A stretch of 64,000 nt of DNA from Tunturiibacter gelidiferens (lineage in GTDB: Bacteria > Acidobacteriota > Terriglobia > Terriglobales > Acidobacteriaceae): positions 1,302,001 through 1,366,000 of the forward strand of contig NZ_JACCCV010000002.1 in NCBI RefSeq assembly GCF_013410115.1, written 5' to 3'. Position 1 is the first letter of the stretch; every line of letters begins with the position of its first letter. Shown piece by piece: positions 52,125-60,851 of this stretch. The translations under genes and the position numbers were made by a program. The notes beneath the pieces are model-generated. The model saw nothing but the letters and a program-made list of their open reading frames with translations, did not search any database and was not told the origin of the DNA.

Positions 52125-53408
52125 ATGAGTGTTGCGGAGATGGTTTCAAAGTCGCCAGTGATGAAGTTCGCAGATCTCACGTTTGAAGAGAAGCTGGATC
52201 GGCTGGCAGAGGTCGCGGTGAAGGTCGGGCTGGGCTTGCGCGCTGGACAGGAGCTGATCATGTCCGCTCCGATGGAGGCGTTGCCGTTGGTGCGGCGGAT
52301 CACCGAACACGCGTATAAAGCAGGGGCGCTGCTGGTGACAACATTCTATGCGGATGATCCGAGTGTGCTGGCGCGGTTCGAGTATGGTGCGGATGCGAGC
52401 TTCGACTATGCGCCGAAGTGGCTGCAGGATGGGATTGCAGAGGGATTCCGGAGCGGGGCGGCGCGGCTGGCGATTGCGGGGACTAACCCTGCGCTGCTGG
52501 CAAAGCAGGATCCGGCGAAGGTCGCGCGGGCCAATGTTGCGGCGTCGAAGGCGGGTAAGCCGGTGATGGAGTTGATTACGCGGCACGAGATCAACTGGAC
52601 GATCGTTGCGTGTGCGACGCCGGAGTGGGCGAAGCTGGTGTTTCCGGGCGAGCCGGTGGAGGTCGCAGTTGCGAAGCTTTGGGAGGCGATCTTTGTGGCC
52701 TCACGCGTGGCGGTGGATGATCCGGTGCTTGAGTGGCAGGAGCATGGTGCGCGGCTGAAGAAGCGTATGGAGATGCTGAATGCGAAGCGGTTTTCGGCGT
52801 TGCACTTCAAATCGCAAGGTGGGACGACGAATTTGACCGTTGGGTTGGCGGATGATCATCTTTGGGCCGGTGGTGGGACGACTGCGGGGAATGGGATTTA
52901 TTGTCAGCCGAATATTCCTACCGAGGAGTGCTTTACGACTCCGCACAAGGACCGCGTGGATGGGACGGTCAGGGCGTCCAAGCCACTGTCGCACCAGGGG
53001 ACATTGATTGAAAATATTGCGGTGCGATTTGAAGACGGCAGGATTGTCGAGGCCACGGCGACGGCTGGTGAGGATGTGTTGAATCGTCTGATCAGTACGG
53101 ACGATGGGGCGCGACGATTGGGTGAGGTGGCGCTGGTGCCGCACTCGTCGCCGATTGCGCAGAGTGCGGTGCTGTTCTGGAATACGCTGTTCGATGAGAA
53201 TGCGGCGAGCCATATTGCGCTGGGACAGGCTTATTCGACGTGCTTGATCGGCGGCGAAAAGATGGATGCGGAGCAACTGGCGGCGCTGGGCGCGAATGCC
53301 AGTTTGATCCATGTCGACTGGATGATTGGGTCGGGTGAGATGGATGTGGATGGTGTGGCCGCCGATGGAACAGCCGAGCCGTTGATGCGCAAGGGTGAGT
53401 GGGTTTAG
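52125..53408 (+). CDS. M29 family aminopeptidase
   Basis: 427 residues from the ATG at 52125, preceded by GAGGAG. M29 features are the metal-ligand region PTEECFTTPHKDRVDG, then LGEVALVPHSSPI and HIALGQAY, and the C-terminal HVDWMIGSGEMDVDG. These are cobalt- or zinc-dependent aminopeptidases (AmpS/PepS type) in the cytoplasm. It has no obvious link to lysine synthesis beyond position; transcriptional coupling to dapB is likely, with a 21-base gap. Confidence 0.93.
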   Translation: MSVAEMVSKSPVMKFADLTFEEKLDRLAEVAVKVGLGLRAGQELIMSAPMEALPLVRRITEHAYKAGALLVTTFYADDPSVLARFEYGADASFDYAPKWLQDGIAEGFRSGAARLAIAGTNPALLAKQDPAKVARANVAASKAGKPVMELITRHEINWTIVACATPEWAKLVFPGEPVEVAVAKLWEAIFVASRVAVDDPVLEWQEHGARLKKRMEMLNAKRFSALHFKSQGGTTNLTVGLADDHLWAGGGTTAGNGIYCQPNIPTEECFTTPHKDRVDGTVRASKPLSHQGTLIENIAVRFEDGRIVEATATAGEDVLNRLISTDDGARRLGEVALVPHSSPIAQSAVLFWNTLFDENAASHIALGQAYSTCLIGGEKMDAEQLAALGANASLIHVDWMIGSGEMDVDGVAADGTAEPLMRKGEWV

Positions 53409-53469
53409 CCGGGTTGAGCCTATGTGGGCTCTATGGCTAACCGGGCTTCTCAGTGTCCACTTGAACCGG

Positions 53470-53748
53470 TCAGCGGATTCGGCTTCCGAAAAACTCGGCT
53501 AGCGAGGGGATGTAGAAGGGGAAGGGCATGTAGTCGTGCCATCCGACGAGCAGGGAGAAGACAACGTGGATCAGAGGCGCCATGAGAAACGCTATAGGGA
53601 CGTACTGGCAAATCTCGATGCGGGACATTCGCAAAGCAAGCGGCGCTAGGGTGAGTGTGACCAGGGCTGGGAGGCCGTAGTAGATCTGCCACGGGAGTGT
53701 GTGGAACCAGAGATGGGAATATCTCGCGAAGACCATTCCTGCTACCAC
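53470..53748 (-). CDS. Membrane protein remnant, probably frameshifted
   Basis: 92 residues from a GTG at 53748. It shows three hydrophobic segments (VVVAGMVFARYSHLWF, PALVTLTLAPLALRMS, VPIAFLMAPLIHVVFSLLVGW). The coding pattern seems to continue upstream in another frame to about 53852 (MAAASLLFIAVLLFVTRKRK). Loss of a single base near a CCC run would explain this. It is minus-strand inside a plus-strand lysine cluster. No family is recognised. Confidence 0.5.
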   Translation of the reverse strand: MVAGMVFARYSHLWFHTLPWQIYYGLPALVTLTLAPLALRMSRIEICQYVPIAFLMAPLIHVVFSLLVGWHDYMPFPFYIPSLAEFFGSRIR

Positions 53749-53852
53749 TACGATTGTCGCAAGGGTTAGAAGTGCCCTCGAGTTGGGCTTGTCTTTCGTT
53801 TACGAGTGACAAACAAGAGGACGGCAATAAACAGAAGAGACGCGGCTGCCAT

Positions 53853-54203
53853 GAAGATGAGGAACCGGCTATGTCTGGCATCTAGACTCCGAGTTTCGAT
53901 TTACGAGCTTTCGCAGGTGCGGTCAGCGTTGGTCGTGCAGGACTACGAGACAGATCGCGGAGAAGTTCCACCCGGTTTTTCGGATCGATTCAGGAAATTT
54001 TCCTCGCATTCGCAGGAAATTCGCTGTAGATTGATGTTCAACCGCACTGCGGTTCGTCCAAACATCCAAGTTCTCAAAGAGCAGTTCCGGCAAGACGATC
54101 TGGTTTGCGGGAGACCTTTAGCTTATTCGTTCCCTCAGTAGGCGTATTCCTTCTGTTGCCGCGGTGTCGCATCTCTACTAATCGACTTTCGAGGAGAACT
54201 TCT
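53853..54203. other. Intergenic stretch before the Tat-exported aminotransferase
   Basis: About 350 bases with no supported gene. On the minus strand the codons of the damaged membrane gene may extend a little way in (53853-53890). I see no clear repeat or promoter beyond the GAGGAGA ribosome-binding site at the right edge. Confidence 0.4.
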
Positions 54204-55454
54204 ATGAATTCCGATATGACGCAAGGCGTTTCCCGCAGATCGTTTCTGCGCATTGTTGGTGCAGCCTCGGCGGCCGCTACCTCTTTTCCAGCCTTTGCCG
54301 CGATCGCACCTGCTGCTGCGCCCGCAGGGCAGGCGGGCCGACGAAGTGGATCGCGTGGGATGCAGCCGCTGTCGGCTGACACCGTCGTGATCAGTTCGAA
54401 TGAGAATCCGCTGGGACCGGCACAGTCCGCGTTGACGGCGATATGTAGCATGGGCGTGCAGGGCGGCCGTTATCACTGGGATGAATACGTCAAGACGATC
54501 GATGTTTTCAATGGGGAGTTTGGGTTGAAGAAGGATTATTCGGCGCTGTTTCCTGGATCGAGCGGGCCGCTGGATCTGGCGTTGATGTCGAACCTTGGCC
54601 CGGACAAGCCGCTGGTTTACGGCGATCCGAGTTATGAACAGGGGCCGCGCGCGGCTGAGGTGATGAAGGCGCCGAAGTATCCGGTGCCGCTGACTGCAAC
54701 CTATGCCCATGACGTGAAGGCGATGCTGAAGGCGCATCCTTCGCCTGGCGCTTACTACATTGTGAATCCGAATAACCCGACAGGGACGATGACGCCTAAG
54801 GAAGACATCGTGTGGCTGGTGAATAACAAGCCGAAGGGGTCGGTGGTGATCATCGATGAGGCTTATCATCACTTCTCGAATGACGAGTCATGCATCGACC
54901 TGGTGAACCAGGATAAAGATGTGATTGTGATGCGGACGTTCTCGAAGATCTATGGGATGGCTGGCTTGCGGGCGGGGTTCGTCGTGGCGAGACCTGATTT
55001 GATTGACCGTTTCAATAATGTTGGTGGGCCTAGCCAGAGCCTGGCCAGCGTCTCAATTACGAGCGCTGCTGCTGCTCGTGCAAGTTTGCAGGACAAGGAC
55101 CTTGTGCCGCTGCGCAAGAAGATCAACGCAGATATTCGTACGGAGACGGTGGAGTTTTTGGCCAAACACGGATACAAGGTCATTCCGGGGTCTCAGGGAA
55201 ATATGTTCATGGTGGATGTGAAACGCCCTGGGAAGGAGTTTCAAAACGCCATGCTGAAGGAGAACGTTGCGATTGGGCGGACCTGGTCGGCGATGCCGAA
55301 CTATGTGCGTGTGACGGTGGGGACGAAGGCAGAGATGGCGAAGTTCCAGACGGCTTTCGTGAAGTGCATGGATATGCCGGCGGGCGCGGCGAACGGAGCG
55401 GCGGCGCTGCATATGCCGGAGTTCCATGTGCCGTCGGAGCTTTATCGAGGCTAG
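54204..55454 (+). CDS. Tat-exported histidinol-phosphate-aminotransferase-like protein
   Basis: 416 residues. The N-terminus carries a twin-arginine signal, SRRSFLR at residues 10-16, then the hydrophobic IVGAASAAATSFPAFA. The rest is a fold-type I PLP aminotransferase of the HisC branch: SSNENPLGP, NPNNPTGT, IIDEAYHHFS, and cofactor Lys near residue 248 in TFSKIYGMAGLRAGF. The start at 54204 has GAGGAGA upstream. Export fits a pre-folded cofactor enzyme via Tat. It sits between dapB and dapA, but periplasmic location argues against a DapC role. The substrate is unknown. Confidence 0.88.
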   Translation: MNSDMTQGVSRRSFLRIVGAASAAATSFPAFAAIAPAAAPAGQAGRRSGSRGMQPLSADTVVISSNENPLGPAQSALTAICSMGVQGGRYHWDEYVKTIDVFNGEFGLKKDYSALFPGSSGPLDLALMSNLGPDKPLVYGDPSYEQGPRAAEVMKAPKYPVPLTATYAHDVKAMLKAHPSPGAYYIVNPNNPTGTMTPKEDIVWLVNNKPKGSVVIIDEAYHHFSNDESCIDLVNQDKDVIVMRTFSKIYGMAGLRAGFVVARPDLIDRFNNVGGPSQSLASVSITSAAAARASLQDKDLVPLRKKINADIRTETVEFLAKHGYKVIPGSQGNMFMVDVKRPGKEFQNAMLKENVAIGRTWSAMPNYVRVTVGTKAEMAKFQTAFVKCMDMPAGAANGAAALHMPEFHVPSELYRG

Positions 55455-55471
55455 TCGTGTAAAAAGTGTTG

Positions 55472-55504
55472 AGCCTCGGCGAGAGATCGTCGGGGCTTTT
55501 TTTT
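55472..55504 (+). terminator. Rho-independent terminator of the aminotransferase gene
   Basis: AGCCTCGGCGA pairs with TCGTCGGGGCT (two G-T pairs), followed by eight T residues, about 17 bases after the stop codon. It separates this gene from dapA. Confidence 0.85.
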
Positions 55505-55572
55505 GCTTTGCGGAGCGGCGGGGACGGATGTTCTGAAATCAACACCGCTGACGCGGTAAACTTGCAGTCATT

Positions 55573-56493
55573 ATGGAATTGATGGGTTGTGGAACGGCGC
55601 TGGTGACTCCCTTTCGCAGGGACGGCAGCGTCGACGAACCTGCGCTGCGTGCGCTGGTGCTGTGGCAGGTTGAGAGCGGGATCGATTTTCTTGTGCCTTG
55701 TGGGACGACCGGCGAGGCTTCAACTTTGACTGAAGTCGAGTGGTTGCGGGCGATCGAGGTCGTGGTTGCTGCGGCGGGGGGACGGGTGCCGGTGTTTGCG
55801 GGATGCACGCATAACTCGACGCACGAGGCTGTGGCGCGGGTGCAGAAGCTGTCGCAGGTGCATGGGTTGACGGGCGTTTTGTCTGCGAATCCCTACTACA
55901 ATCGGCCTGGTCAGGAGGGGCAGTATCAGCACTTTCGAGCGATTGCGGAGGCGACAGAACTGCCGGTGCTGCTGTACAACATTCCTTCGCGGACGGGTGC
56001 GAACCTGGAGCCGGCGACGGTGCTTCGGCTGGCGGAGTTGAAGAATGTGATTGGAGTGAAGGAGTCGAGCGGAAATATTGCGCAGATTACCGAGCTGCTG
56101 ACGACAGCTCCGCGGAGCTTCAAGGTGTTTGCTGGCGACGATGGGCTGGCGTTGCCGGTGATGGCGCTGGGTGGGGCGGGGTTGGTTTCGGTGGCTTCGA
56201 ATGTGATTCCGGGGCAGATGGCGCGGATGGTGGGGGCTGCGCTGGAGAACGATTGGGTGGATGCGAGGCGGATCAACCGGCAGTTCTTCCGGCTGATGCA
56301 GGCGCACTTCTGGGAGGCTAGTCCCGCTCCAGTGAAGGCGGTGCTGCATATGCTGGGGCGCGGCGAGGATGTGCTGCGGTTGCCGATGGTGCCGGTGTCG
56401 GATGCGACGCGGAGACGGCTGGAGCGGATTGTGGGTGAGCTGGGAATGCTGGTGAGCGTTCCGTCTTCGGGTGAAGATCTGCGAATGTTTTAG
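55573..56493 (+). CDS. dapA: 4-hydroxy-tetrahydrodipicolinate synthase
   Basis: 306 residues. The opening GCGTALVTPF is typical. PCGTTGEASTLT, catalytic Tyr in LLYNIPSRTG and Schiff-base Lys in VIGVKESSGN are all present. It condenses pyruvate with aspartate semialdehyde, the product of Asd encoded upstream. Length is normal. It starts about 70 bases after the preceding terminator. Confidence 0.96.
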   Translation: MELMGCGTALVTPFRRDGSVDEPALRALVLWQVESGIDFLVPCGTTGEASTLTEVEWLRAIEVVVAAAGGRVPVFAGCTHNSTHEAVARVQKLSQVHGLTGVLSANPYYNRPGQEGQYQHFRAIAEATELPVLLYNIPSRTGANLEPATVLRLAELKNVIGVKESSGNIAQITELLTTAPRSFKVFAGDDGLALPVMALGGAGLVSVASNVIPGQMARMVGAALENDWVDARRINRQFFRLMQAHFWEASPAPVKAVLHMLGRGEDVLRLPMVPVSDATRRRLERIVGELGMLVSVPSSGEDLRMF

Positions 56494-56545
56494 GCTGCAT
56501 GCAGATGTCTGATAGTTATGAGATGAGAGAGATGAGGAGTGCGTT

Positions 56546-57391
56546 TTGAACGGAGATTTGCAGGAGCGGATTGAGGATTGGTTTGCGCAGGGTGCGGCGG
56601 CGATTGGGAGTGCTGAGGCGGAGGCGTGTTTTCTTGAGTTGCGCGGGAAGCTGGAGGCTGGCGAGTTGCGGGCGGCTGAGCCGGATGCTTCAGTGCCGCT
56701 GGGGTGGCGGGTGAATGGGTGGGTGAAGCGCGGGATTTTGCTGGGGTTTCGCATTGGAACGATGCGGGAGATGGGTGGTGAGACGCTGAGGTTTATTGAT
56801 AAACATACGTATCCGGTGCGACGATTTGTGGTTGCGGATGGGGTGCGCGTGGTGCCGGGTGGGGTGAGTGCGCGGAGTGGGGCCTATGTGGCTAAGGGGG
56901 TTGCGTTGATTCCTCCTTCTTACGTGAATGTGGGCGCTTATGTGGATGAGGGGACGATGGTGGATTCGCATGCGCTGGTGGGGAGTTGTGCGCAGGTGGG
57001 TAAGCGGGTGCACCTGAGTGCGGCGGCGCAGATTGGCGGAGTGCTGGAGCCGGTGAATGCTAGCCCGGTGATTATTGAAGATGATTGCTTGATTGGCGGA
57101 AACACTGGTGTTTACGAGGGAACCGTGGTGCGCAGGCGCGCGGTGCTGGCGGCGGGAACCGTGTTGACGCGGGGGACGCCGGTGTATGACCTGGTGAAGG
57201 GCGAGATCTATAAGGCTACGGCGGAGATGCCGCTGGTGATTCCTGAAGGAGCGGTGGTGGTGCCGGGGTCGCGGGCGGTTTCGAAGGGCAAGGGCGCGGA
57301 GTGGGGGCTTAGTTTGGCGGCTCCGGTGATTGTTAAATATCGGGACGAGAAAACGGAGCTTTCCTTGGTGTTAGAGGAGATTTTGCGGTGA
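56546..57391 (+). CDS. dapD: Tetrahydrodipicolinate N-succinyltransferase
   Basis: 281 residues from a TTG at 56546 with GAGGAG six bases upstream. The middle is a left-handed beta helix of hexapeptide repeats (KGVALIPPSYVNVGAYVDEG, then DSHALVGSCAQVG), the DapD signature. It shows that this organism uses the succinylase branch to meso-diaminopimelate. The remaining steps (dapC, dapE, dapF, lysA) are not in the window. dapA lies about 50 bases upstream. Confidence 0.95.
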   Translation: MNGDLQERIEDWFAQGAAAIGSAEAEACFLELRGKLEAGELRAAEPDASVPLGWRVNGWVKRGILLGFRIGTMREMGGETLRFIDKHTYPVRRFVVADGVRVVPGGVSARSGAYVAKGVALIPPSYVNVGAYVDEGTMVDSHALVGSCAQVGKRVHLSAAAQIGGVLEPVNASPVIIEDDCLIGGNTGVYEGTVVRRRAVLAAGTVLTRGTPVYDLVKGEIYKATAEMPLVIPEGAVVVPGSRAVSKGKGAEWGLSLAAPVIVKYRDEKTELSLVLEEILR

Positions 57392-57399
57392 TTTGTGGT

Positions 57400-57505
57400 G
57401 GTAAATCGTGGTGAGTTTGTGGTGTTTTGTGTGGCTGATGTGGTGTTTTAAATGCTGCTTTTTGGATGTCGAAAAATACGCCACGTTTTTGAAGTTTATT
57501 TTTTG
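57400..57505 (-). repeat. Second repeated module (M2), copy next to repeat E
   Basis: Read on the minus strand it shows AAAAACGTGGCGTATTTTTC, AGCAGCATTTAAAACACCA, and GCCACACAAAACACCACA. These are the same ordered blocks as 23671-23780 and again directly adjoin a hairpin repeat on the GGCAGGA side. Confidence 0.7.
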
Positions 57506-57511
57506 TGAGCG

Positions 57512-57611
57512 CTGTCCTGCCGGACGGGCCCACTACGCGTGGGGCGGCCACTTCGTGGCGTGTATACCTTGCTGTGATAAAGGATCTGAGGTGGCCCTCC
57601 CGTTGGTCGGG
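57512..57611 (+). repeat. Dispersed hairpin repeat, copy E
   Basis: Single arm between dapD and the convergent reductase gene. It contains CCCACTACGCGTGGG and GCCACTTCGTGGC. In the latter the second stem pair is C-G where other copies have T-A. It ends with TCCCGTTGGTCGGGA, here a perfect 5-bp stem. Confidence 0.88.
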
Positions 57612-57638
57612 ATGGAGTGATTCGCTTGGGTTTGGTTG

Positions 57639-59024
57639 CTAAGCGGGTTTCTTTGGGACGGTGTTGAAAAGGTTGATGAAGCCTTCGGAGAGGGTGGGGT
57701 GGGTGAGGATGAGGTTGTGGACGGCGGTGTAGGGCAGGTCTGCGGACATGGCAAGTTGAATGACGGGCAGGAGTTCGCCGACGCCGGGGCCGAGGGCGGT
57801 GAAGCCGAGGATGCGATCGTCGGGGGCGATGAGGACCTTCATGAAGCCACGGGTTTCATCGAGGGTGCGAGTGCGGAGGGCGGCGGCCATGGGGATTTTG
57901 CCGAGGCGGTAGGCTGTTCCCTGCTTCTTTGCTTCGTTTTCGGTGAGGCCTACGTGGGATAGCTCAGGGTCGGTGAAGGTGACAGAGGGGACGTGCCGAT
58001 TCTTCGTTGTGCGGTTGGCTCCGGCCAGGTTGTCGCGGATGATGCGGAAGTCGTCGAAGGAGATGTGGGTGAAGTGGGGCGAGCCGGCAGAGTCGCCCAT
58101 GGCCCACACGCCGGGGGCGGTGGTCTCGAGGCGGTCGTTGACCTGGAAGTGGCCGGAGGGGGTGGTCTTGATGCCGACGAGGTCGAGGCCCATGTTTTGC
58201 GTGTTGGGGGTGCGACCGGTAGCGACTAAGAGGTGGGTGCCCTCTAGTCTGGCTCCGTCGCCGAGGTGGACGATGACGGATTTGCCGGAGGTGCCTTCGA
58301 CGCGGGTGACGCTGGCGTTGGTGACGATATCGATGCCTTCGTCCGCGAAGAGCTGGTGGAGGGCTTCGGTGACGTCGGGGTCTTCGCGATGGACGAGGGT
58401 TGGGTTGCGCTCGACGATGGTGACGTTGGAGCCGAAGCGGCGCATGGCCTGGGCGAGCTCGAGGCCGATGAAGCCTCCGCCGAGGACGAGGAGGTGTTCG
58501 GGGAGGATGGTGAGTTCGAGGGCTTCGATGTGGGTCATTGGGGCGGACTCGGCGAGGCCGGCGATGGGGTCGATGGTGGCGCGGGAGCCGGTGTCGAGGA
58601 AGATGTAATCGGAGCGGAGGGTGCGGGTGCCACCGGCGTTGAGGGCGACCTCGACGGTTTTTTCGGCGAGGAAGCGGCCGAAGCCCATGACGATCTCGGC
58701 TTTGGATTTGGCGTAGTTGTTGAGGTGCATGTCGCGGAGGCCATCGATCATTCGCTGGCGGCGGGCGCTGACGGCTTCCATGTCGACGTGCCATTTGCCG
58801 TGGACGATTCCGAACTCTGCGCCGCGCTGGAAGAAGGAGGCGACCTTGGCGGAGTGGATGACGTTCTTGCTGGGGAGGCAGGCGATGTTGGGGCAGGCTC
58901 CTCCGAGACGCTTGTCTTCGATGTTGGCGACCTTCTTGCCCTGGGAGGCAAGGTGCCAGGCTAGATATTTTCCGCCTTCTCCGCTGCCGATGATGATTGC
59001 GTCGTACTGTTCGGGCGTGGACAT
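57639..59024 (-). CDS. Pyridine nucleotide-disulfide oxidoreductase (Lpd / mercuric reductase-like)
   Basis: 461 residues from the ATG at 59024, with GGAGA upstream. The FAD site IIIGSGEGG, the redox-active disulfide in CPNIACLPSK, the NAD site LGGGFIGLE, and ATGRTPN are present. The C-terminal dimer domain has HPTLSEG. The ACPNIACLP form is closer to the mercuric-reductase-like branch than to true lipoamide dehydrogenases (which read GTCLNVGC). No heavy-metal genes are adjacent, so the substrate is open. The frame is open 13 codons upstream of the chosen start. Confidence 0.88.
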   Translation of the reverse strand: MSTPEQYDAIIIGSGEGGKYLAWHLASQGKKVANIEDKRLGGACPNIACLPSKNVIHSAKVASFFQRGAEFGIVHGKWHVDMEAVSARRQRMIDGLRDMHLNNYAKSKAEIVMGFGRFLAEKTVEVALNAGGTRTLRSDYIFLDTGSRATIDPIAGLAESAPMTHIEALELTILPEHLLVLGGGFIGLELAQAMRRFGSNVTIVERNPTLVHREDPDVTEALHQLFADEGIDIVTNASVTRVEGTSGKSVIVHLGDGARLEGTHLLVATGRTPNTQNMGLDLVGIKTTPSGHFQVNDRLETTAPGVWAMGDSAGSPHFTHISFDDFRIIRDNLAGANRTTKNRHVPSVTFTDPELSHVGLTENEAKKQGTAYRLGKIPMAAALRTRTLDETRGFMKVLIAPDDRILGFTALGPGVGELLPVIQLAMSADLPYTAVHNLILTHPTLSEGFINLFNTVPKKPA

Positions 59025-59350
59025 GAGAGATCTCCGTTGCGATTGAACTAATAATCGGGGCATTTCTCAGATGCACCCGAGGTCGCAGATGGCTTACATT
59101 ATCGCGTCCCGTCAGTTGATTTGTAGGTACCCAGCTGTCAATCGATGAGTGCTTTGGGGATTTTGCATAAACTGAAACGGGAAATCGGCCAACTTCCAAG
59201 TGGCCGACCATCGCCAGGAAATACTATTTGACTGGCAAGAAGCGAGTTTCGAGTTCCCAATTGCCGCTGATTCGAGCCTTTTCGTAATTCCGGCCCCATG
59301 GTTCGTATACACCACGTATGTTCGATTATGGGCTGACTTCGAGGGCGTCA
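59025..59350. other. Divergent intergenic region reductase / sigma-factor operon
   Basis: 326 bases between divergent genes. An inverted repeat TCGGCCA / TGGCCGA at 59185-59207 with a 9-base centre could be an operator or hairpin. No ORF is supported. Promoters of both genes must lie here, but none can be assigned with confidence. Confidence 0.45.
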
Positions 59351-59908
59351 ATGGAGAGCGATACGCAACAAATCGCGCTTGGGTTGCGCCAGGGAAATGT
59401 CGTTGTCCTTGAGGCGCTGGTCGAGCAATACCAATATCGACTTGTTCGTTATCTCATTTACCTGTTGGGCAGACGCGACGGGGTTGACGATTTGGTGCAG
59501 GAGACTTGGCTGCGCGTTCTTGAGCGAGGCTCCTCCTACGACGGACACTCCCGCTTTGAGCCCTGGCTCTTCAGGGTCGCACGCAATATTGCTGTCGATG
59601 CCATGCGTAAGCGGCGGAATTTAAGTCTGGACTCAGACGATGATGATGGTGGTGTTCGGCCAGCGCCTGCGTCCAATTCGCCTTCGCCATTCACGCTTGC
59701 GGCGCGGACAGAAGATGCTGACCGGCTTGCTCGCTCGCTGCAAACCCTGGAACCCGTCTATCGCGAAGCCCTCGTGCTGCGCTTTCAAGAGGACTTATCG
59801 CTACAGGAGATATCCGTCGTTGTGGGAGCGCCGGTCTCTACCGTCGCTTCAAGAATTTATCGAGGGTTGGCAACGCTGCGGCCGCAGTTCGAGGGAGAAA
59901 CAGCATGA
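59351..59908 (+). CDS. ECF-type RNA polymerase sigma factor
   Basis: 185 residues from the ATG at 59351, with GAGGG five bases upstream; an ATG at 59318 is an alternative. Region 2 shows DDLVQETWLRVLE and FEPWLFRVARNIAVDAMRKRR. Region 4 shows LQEISVVVGAPVSTVASRIYRGL. An acidic loop, DSDDDD, links them. It overlaps the next gene, an anti-sigma factor, by ATGA, so the pair is translationally coupled. Confidence 0.95.
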   Translation: MESDTQQIALGLRQGNVVVLEALVEQYQYRLVRYLIYLLGRRDGVDDLVQETWLRVLERGSSYDGHSRFEPWLFRVARNIAVDAMRKRRNLSLDSDDDDGGVRPAPASNSPSPFTLAARTEDADRLARSLQTLEPVYREALVLRFQEDLSLQEISVVVGAPVSTVASRIYRGLATLRPQFEGETA

Positions 59909-60393
59909 ACATTGACCACCACGAAAGTTTCCAGCAAATGATCGACGAGAGTCTGGCGGGCAGCATCTCGGCTGAGAGGGAACAATCTCTTCGCGAGCAT
60001 CTTGACATTTGCGCTCCATGCCAGGAGTATCTCAGCGCCAGCAACAGGGTTATCGCGGGCCTCGGCGGTTTTTCCTTCGAGGTGGATCCAAACCTCAATG
60101 CCAGGGTTTTCGCGTCCCTCAGGCTGCCTGCGCAGCAGGTCCAGGCCGCGCAGCCAGGCCGCCGGCGATGGGCGTTGATCAGCGTTGCCGCCGTCGTACT
60201 CACAATGGGCGGCTCATTCGTCGATCTGCAATTTGGGGGCCTGATCGCTTCTGTCTTCGATATACAGCGCATGCAGGTGCGGCAGGGGCTGCTCGCTTTC
60301 TGGATTGTGCCCTCTCTTTGTTTCTTACTGCTGTTTCCGCTATTGCCTTTGCTATCGAAAGCCGGCACTCACCGGGAAGAAAGGATTTTATGA
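59905..60393 (+). CDS. Membrane anti-sigma factor with zinc-finger motif
   Basis: 162 residues. An N-terminal zinc-binding anti-sigma motif, HLDICAPC (H-x3-C-x2-C), lies at about residues 32-39. Two membrane helices follow (ALISVAAVVLTMGGSFVDL and GLLAFWIVPSLCFLLLFPLL). It would sequester the upstream ECF sigma factor at the inner membrane. It overlaps both neighbours by 4 bases. Confidence 0.85.
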   Translation: MNIDHHESFQQMIDESLAGSISAEREQSLREHLDICAPCQEYLSASNRVIAGLGGFSFEVDPNLNARVFASLRLPAQQVQAAQPGRRRWALISVAAVVLTMGGSFVDLQFGGLIASVFDIQRMQVRQGLLAFWIVPSLCFLLLFPLLPLLSKAGTHREERIL

Positions 60394-60851
60394 AACACCT
60401 CCGTCAATTTTTGAACATTGTTCCGAAGACAATTCGGCCTTGGGCTTGGGTCCTTATGGGCTGGATGTTGCTGGTCGGGCTGGTTATGGGATACAAGGCC
60501 TCTGACCAGGGCGCTGTGTTGCGGACAATGTCCGCGTATGGCAGCGCTGCCTTAGTGTTCGGCATCGTGAGCGCTATCTGGCTTCTGTGTCTCGGGTTCG
60601 TGTATGCGGACGCTCGGCGGCGCGATATGCGGTCAGTCCTCTGGGTTCTGGTCGCAGCCTTGTTTCCTCACTTGCTCGGATTTCTTCTTTACTTTGTCCT
60701 GCGTCAGCCGATCGCCGCGACCTGCGCCCACTGCGGCATGACTGTTTCGAACCATCAGCGATTCTGCTCCTGGTGCGGCACTGCGCAATTCCCACCGAAC
60801 TCAACTCAAGGACCACTCACCGCAAACCCGTCGCAAGGAGCAAGCCAATGA
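60390..60851 (+). CDS. Membrane protein with C-terminal zinc ribbon
   Basis: 153 residues. Three hydrophobic helices (WVLMGWMLLVGLVMGY, ALVFGIVSAIWLLCLGFVY, VLVAALFPHLLGFLLYFVL) precede a zinc-ribbon tail with CAHC and CSWC. The ATG overlaps the anti-sigma stop codon (ATGA). It is an unknown family member of phospholipase_D-nuclease-N-like or zinc-ribbon membrane type. Its place in the operon suggests a role in the same envelope response. Confidence 0.75.
   Translation: MKHLRQFLNIVPKTIRPWAWVLMGWMLLVGLVMGYKASDQGAVLRTMSAYGSAALVFGIVSAIWLLCLGFVYADARRRDMRSVLWVLVAALFPHLLGFLLYFVLRQPIAATCAHCGMTVSNHQRFCSWCGTAQFPPNSTQGPLTANPSQGASQ

Noticed and set aside
57964-59211. A 415-codon Arg/Pro/His-rich minus-strand ORF overlapping the flavin reductase.
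   Set aside because: It is an alternative frame of a well-conserved enzyme with typical shadow composition.
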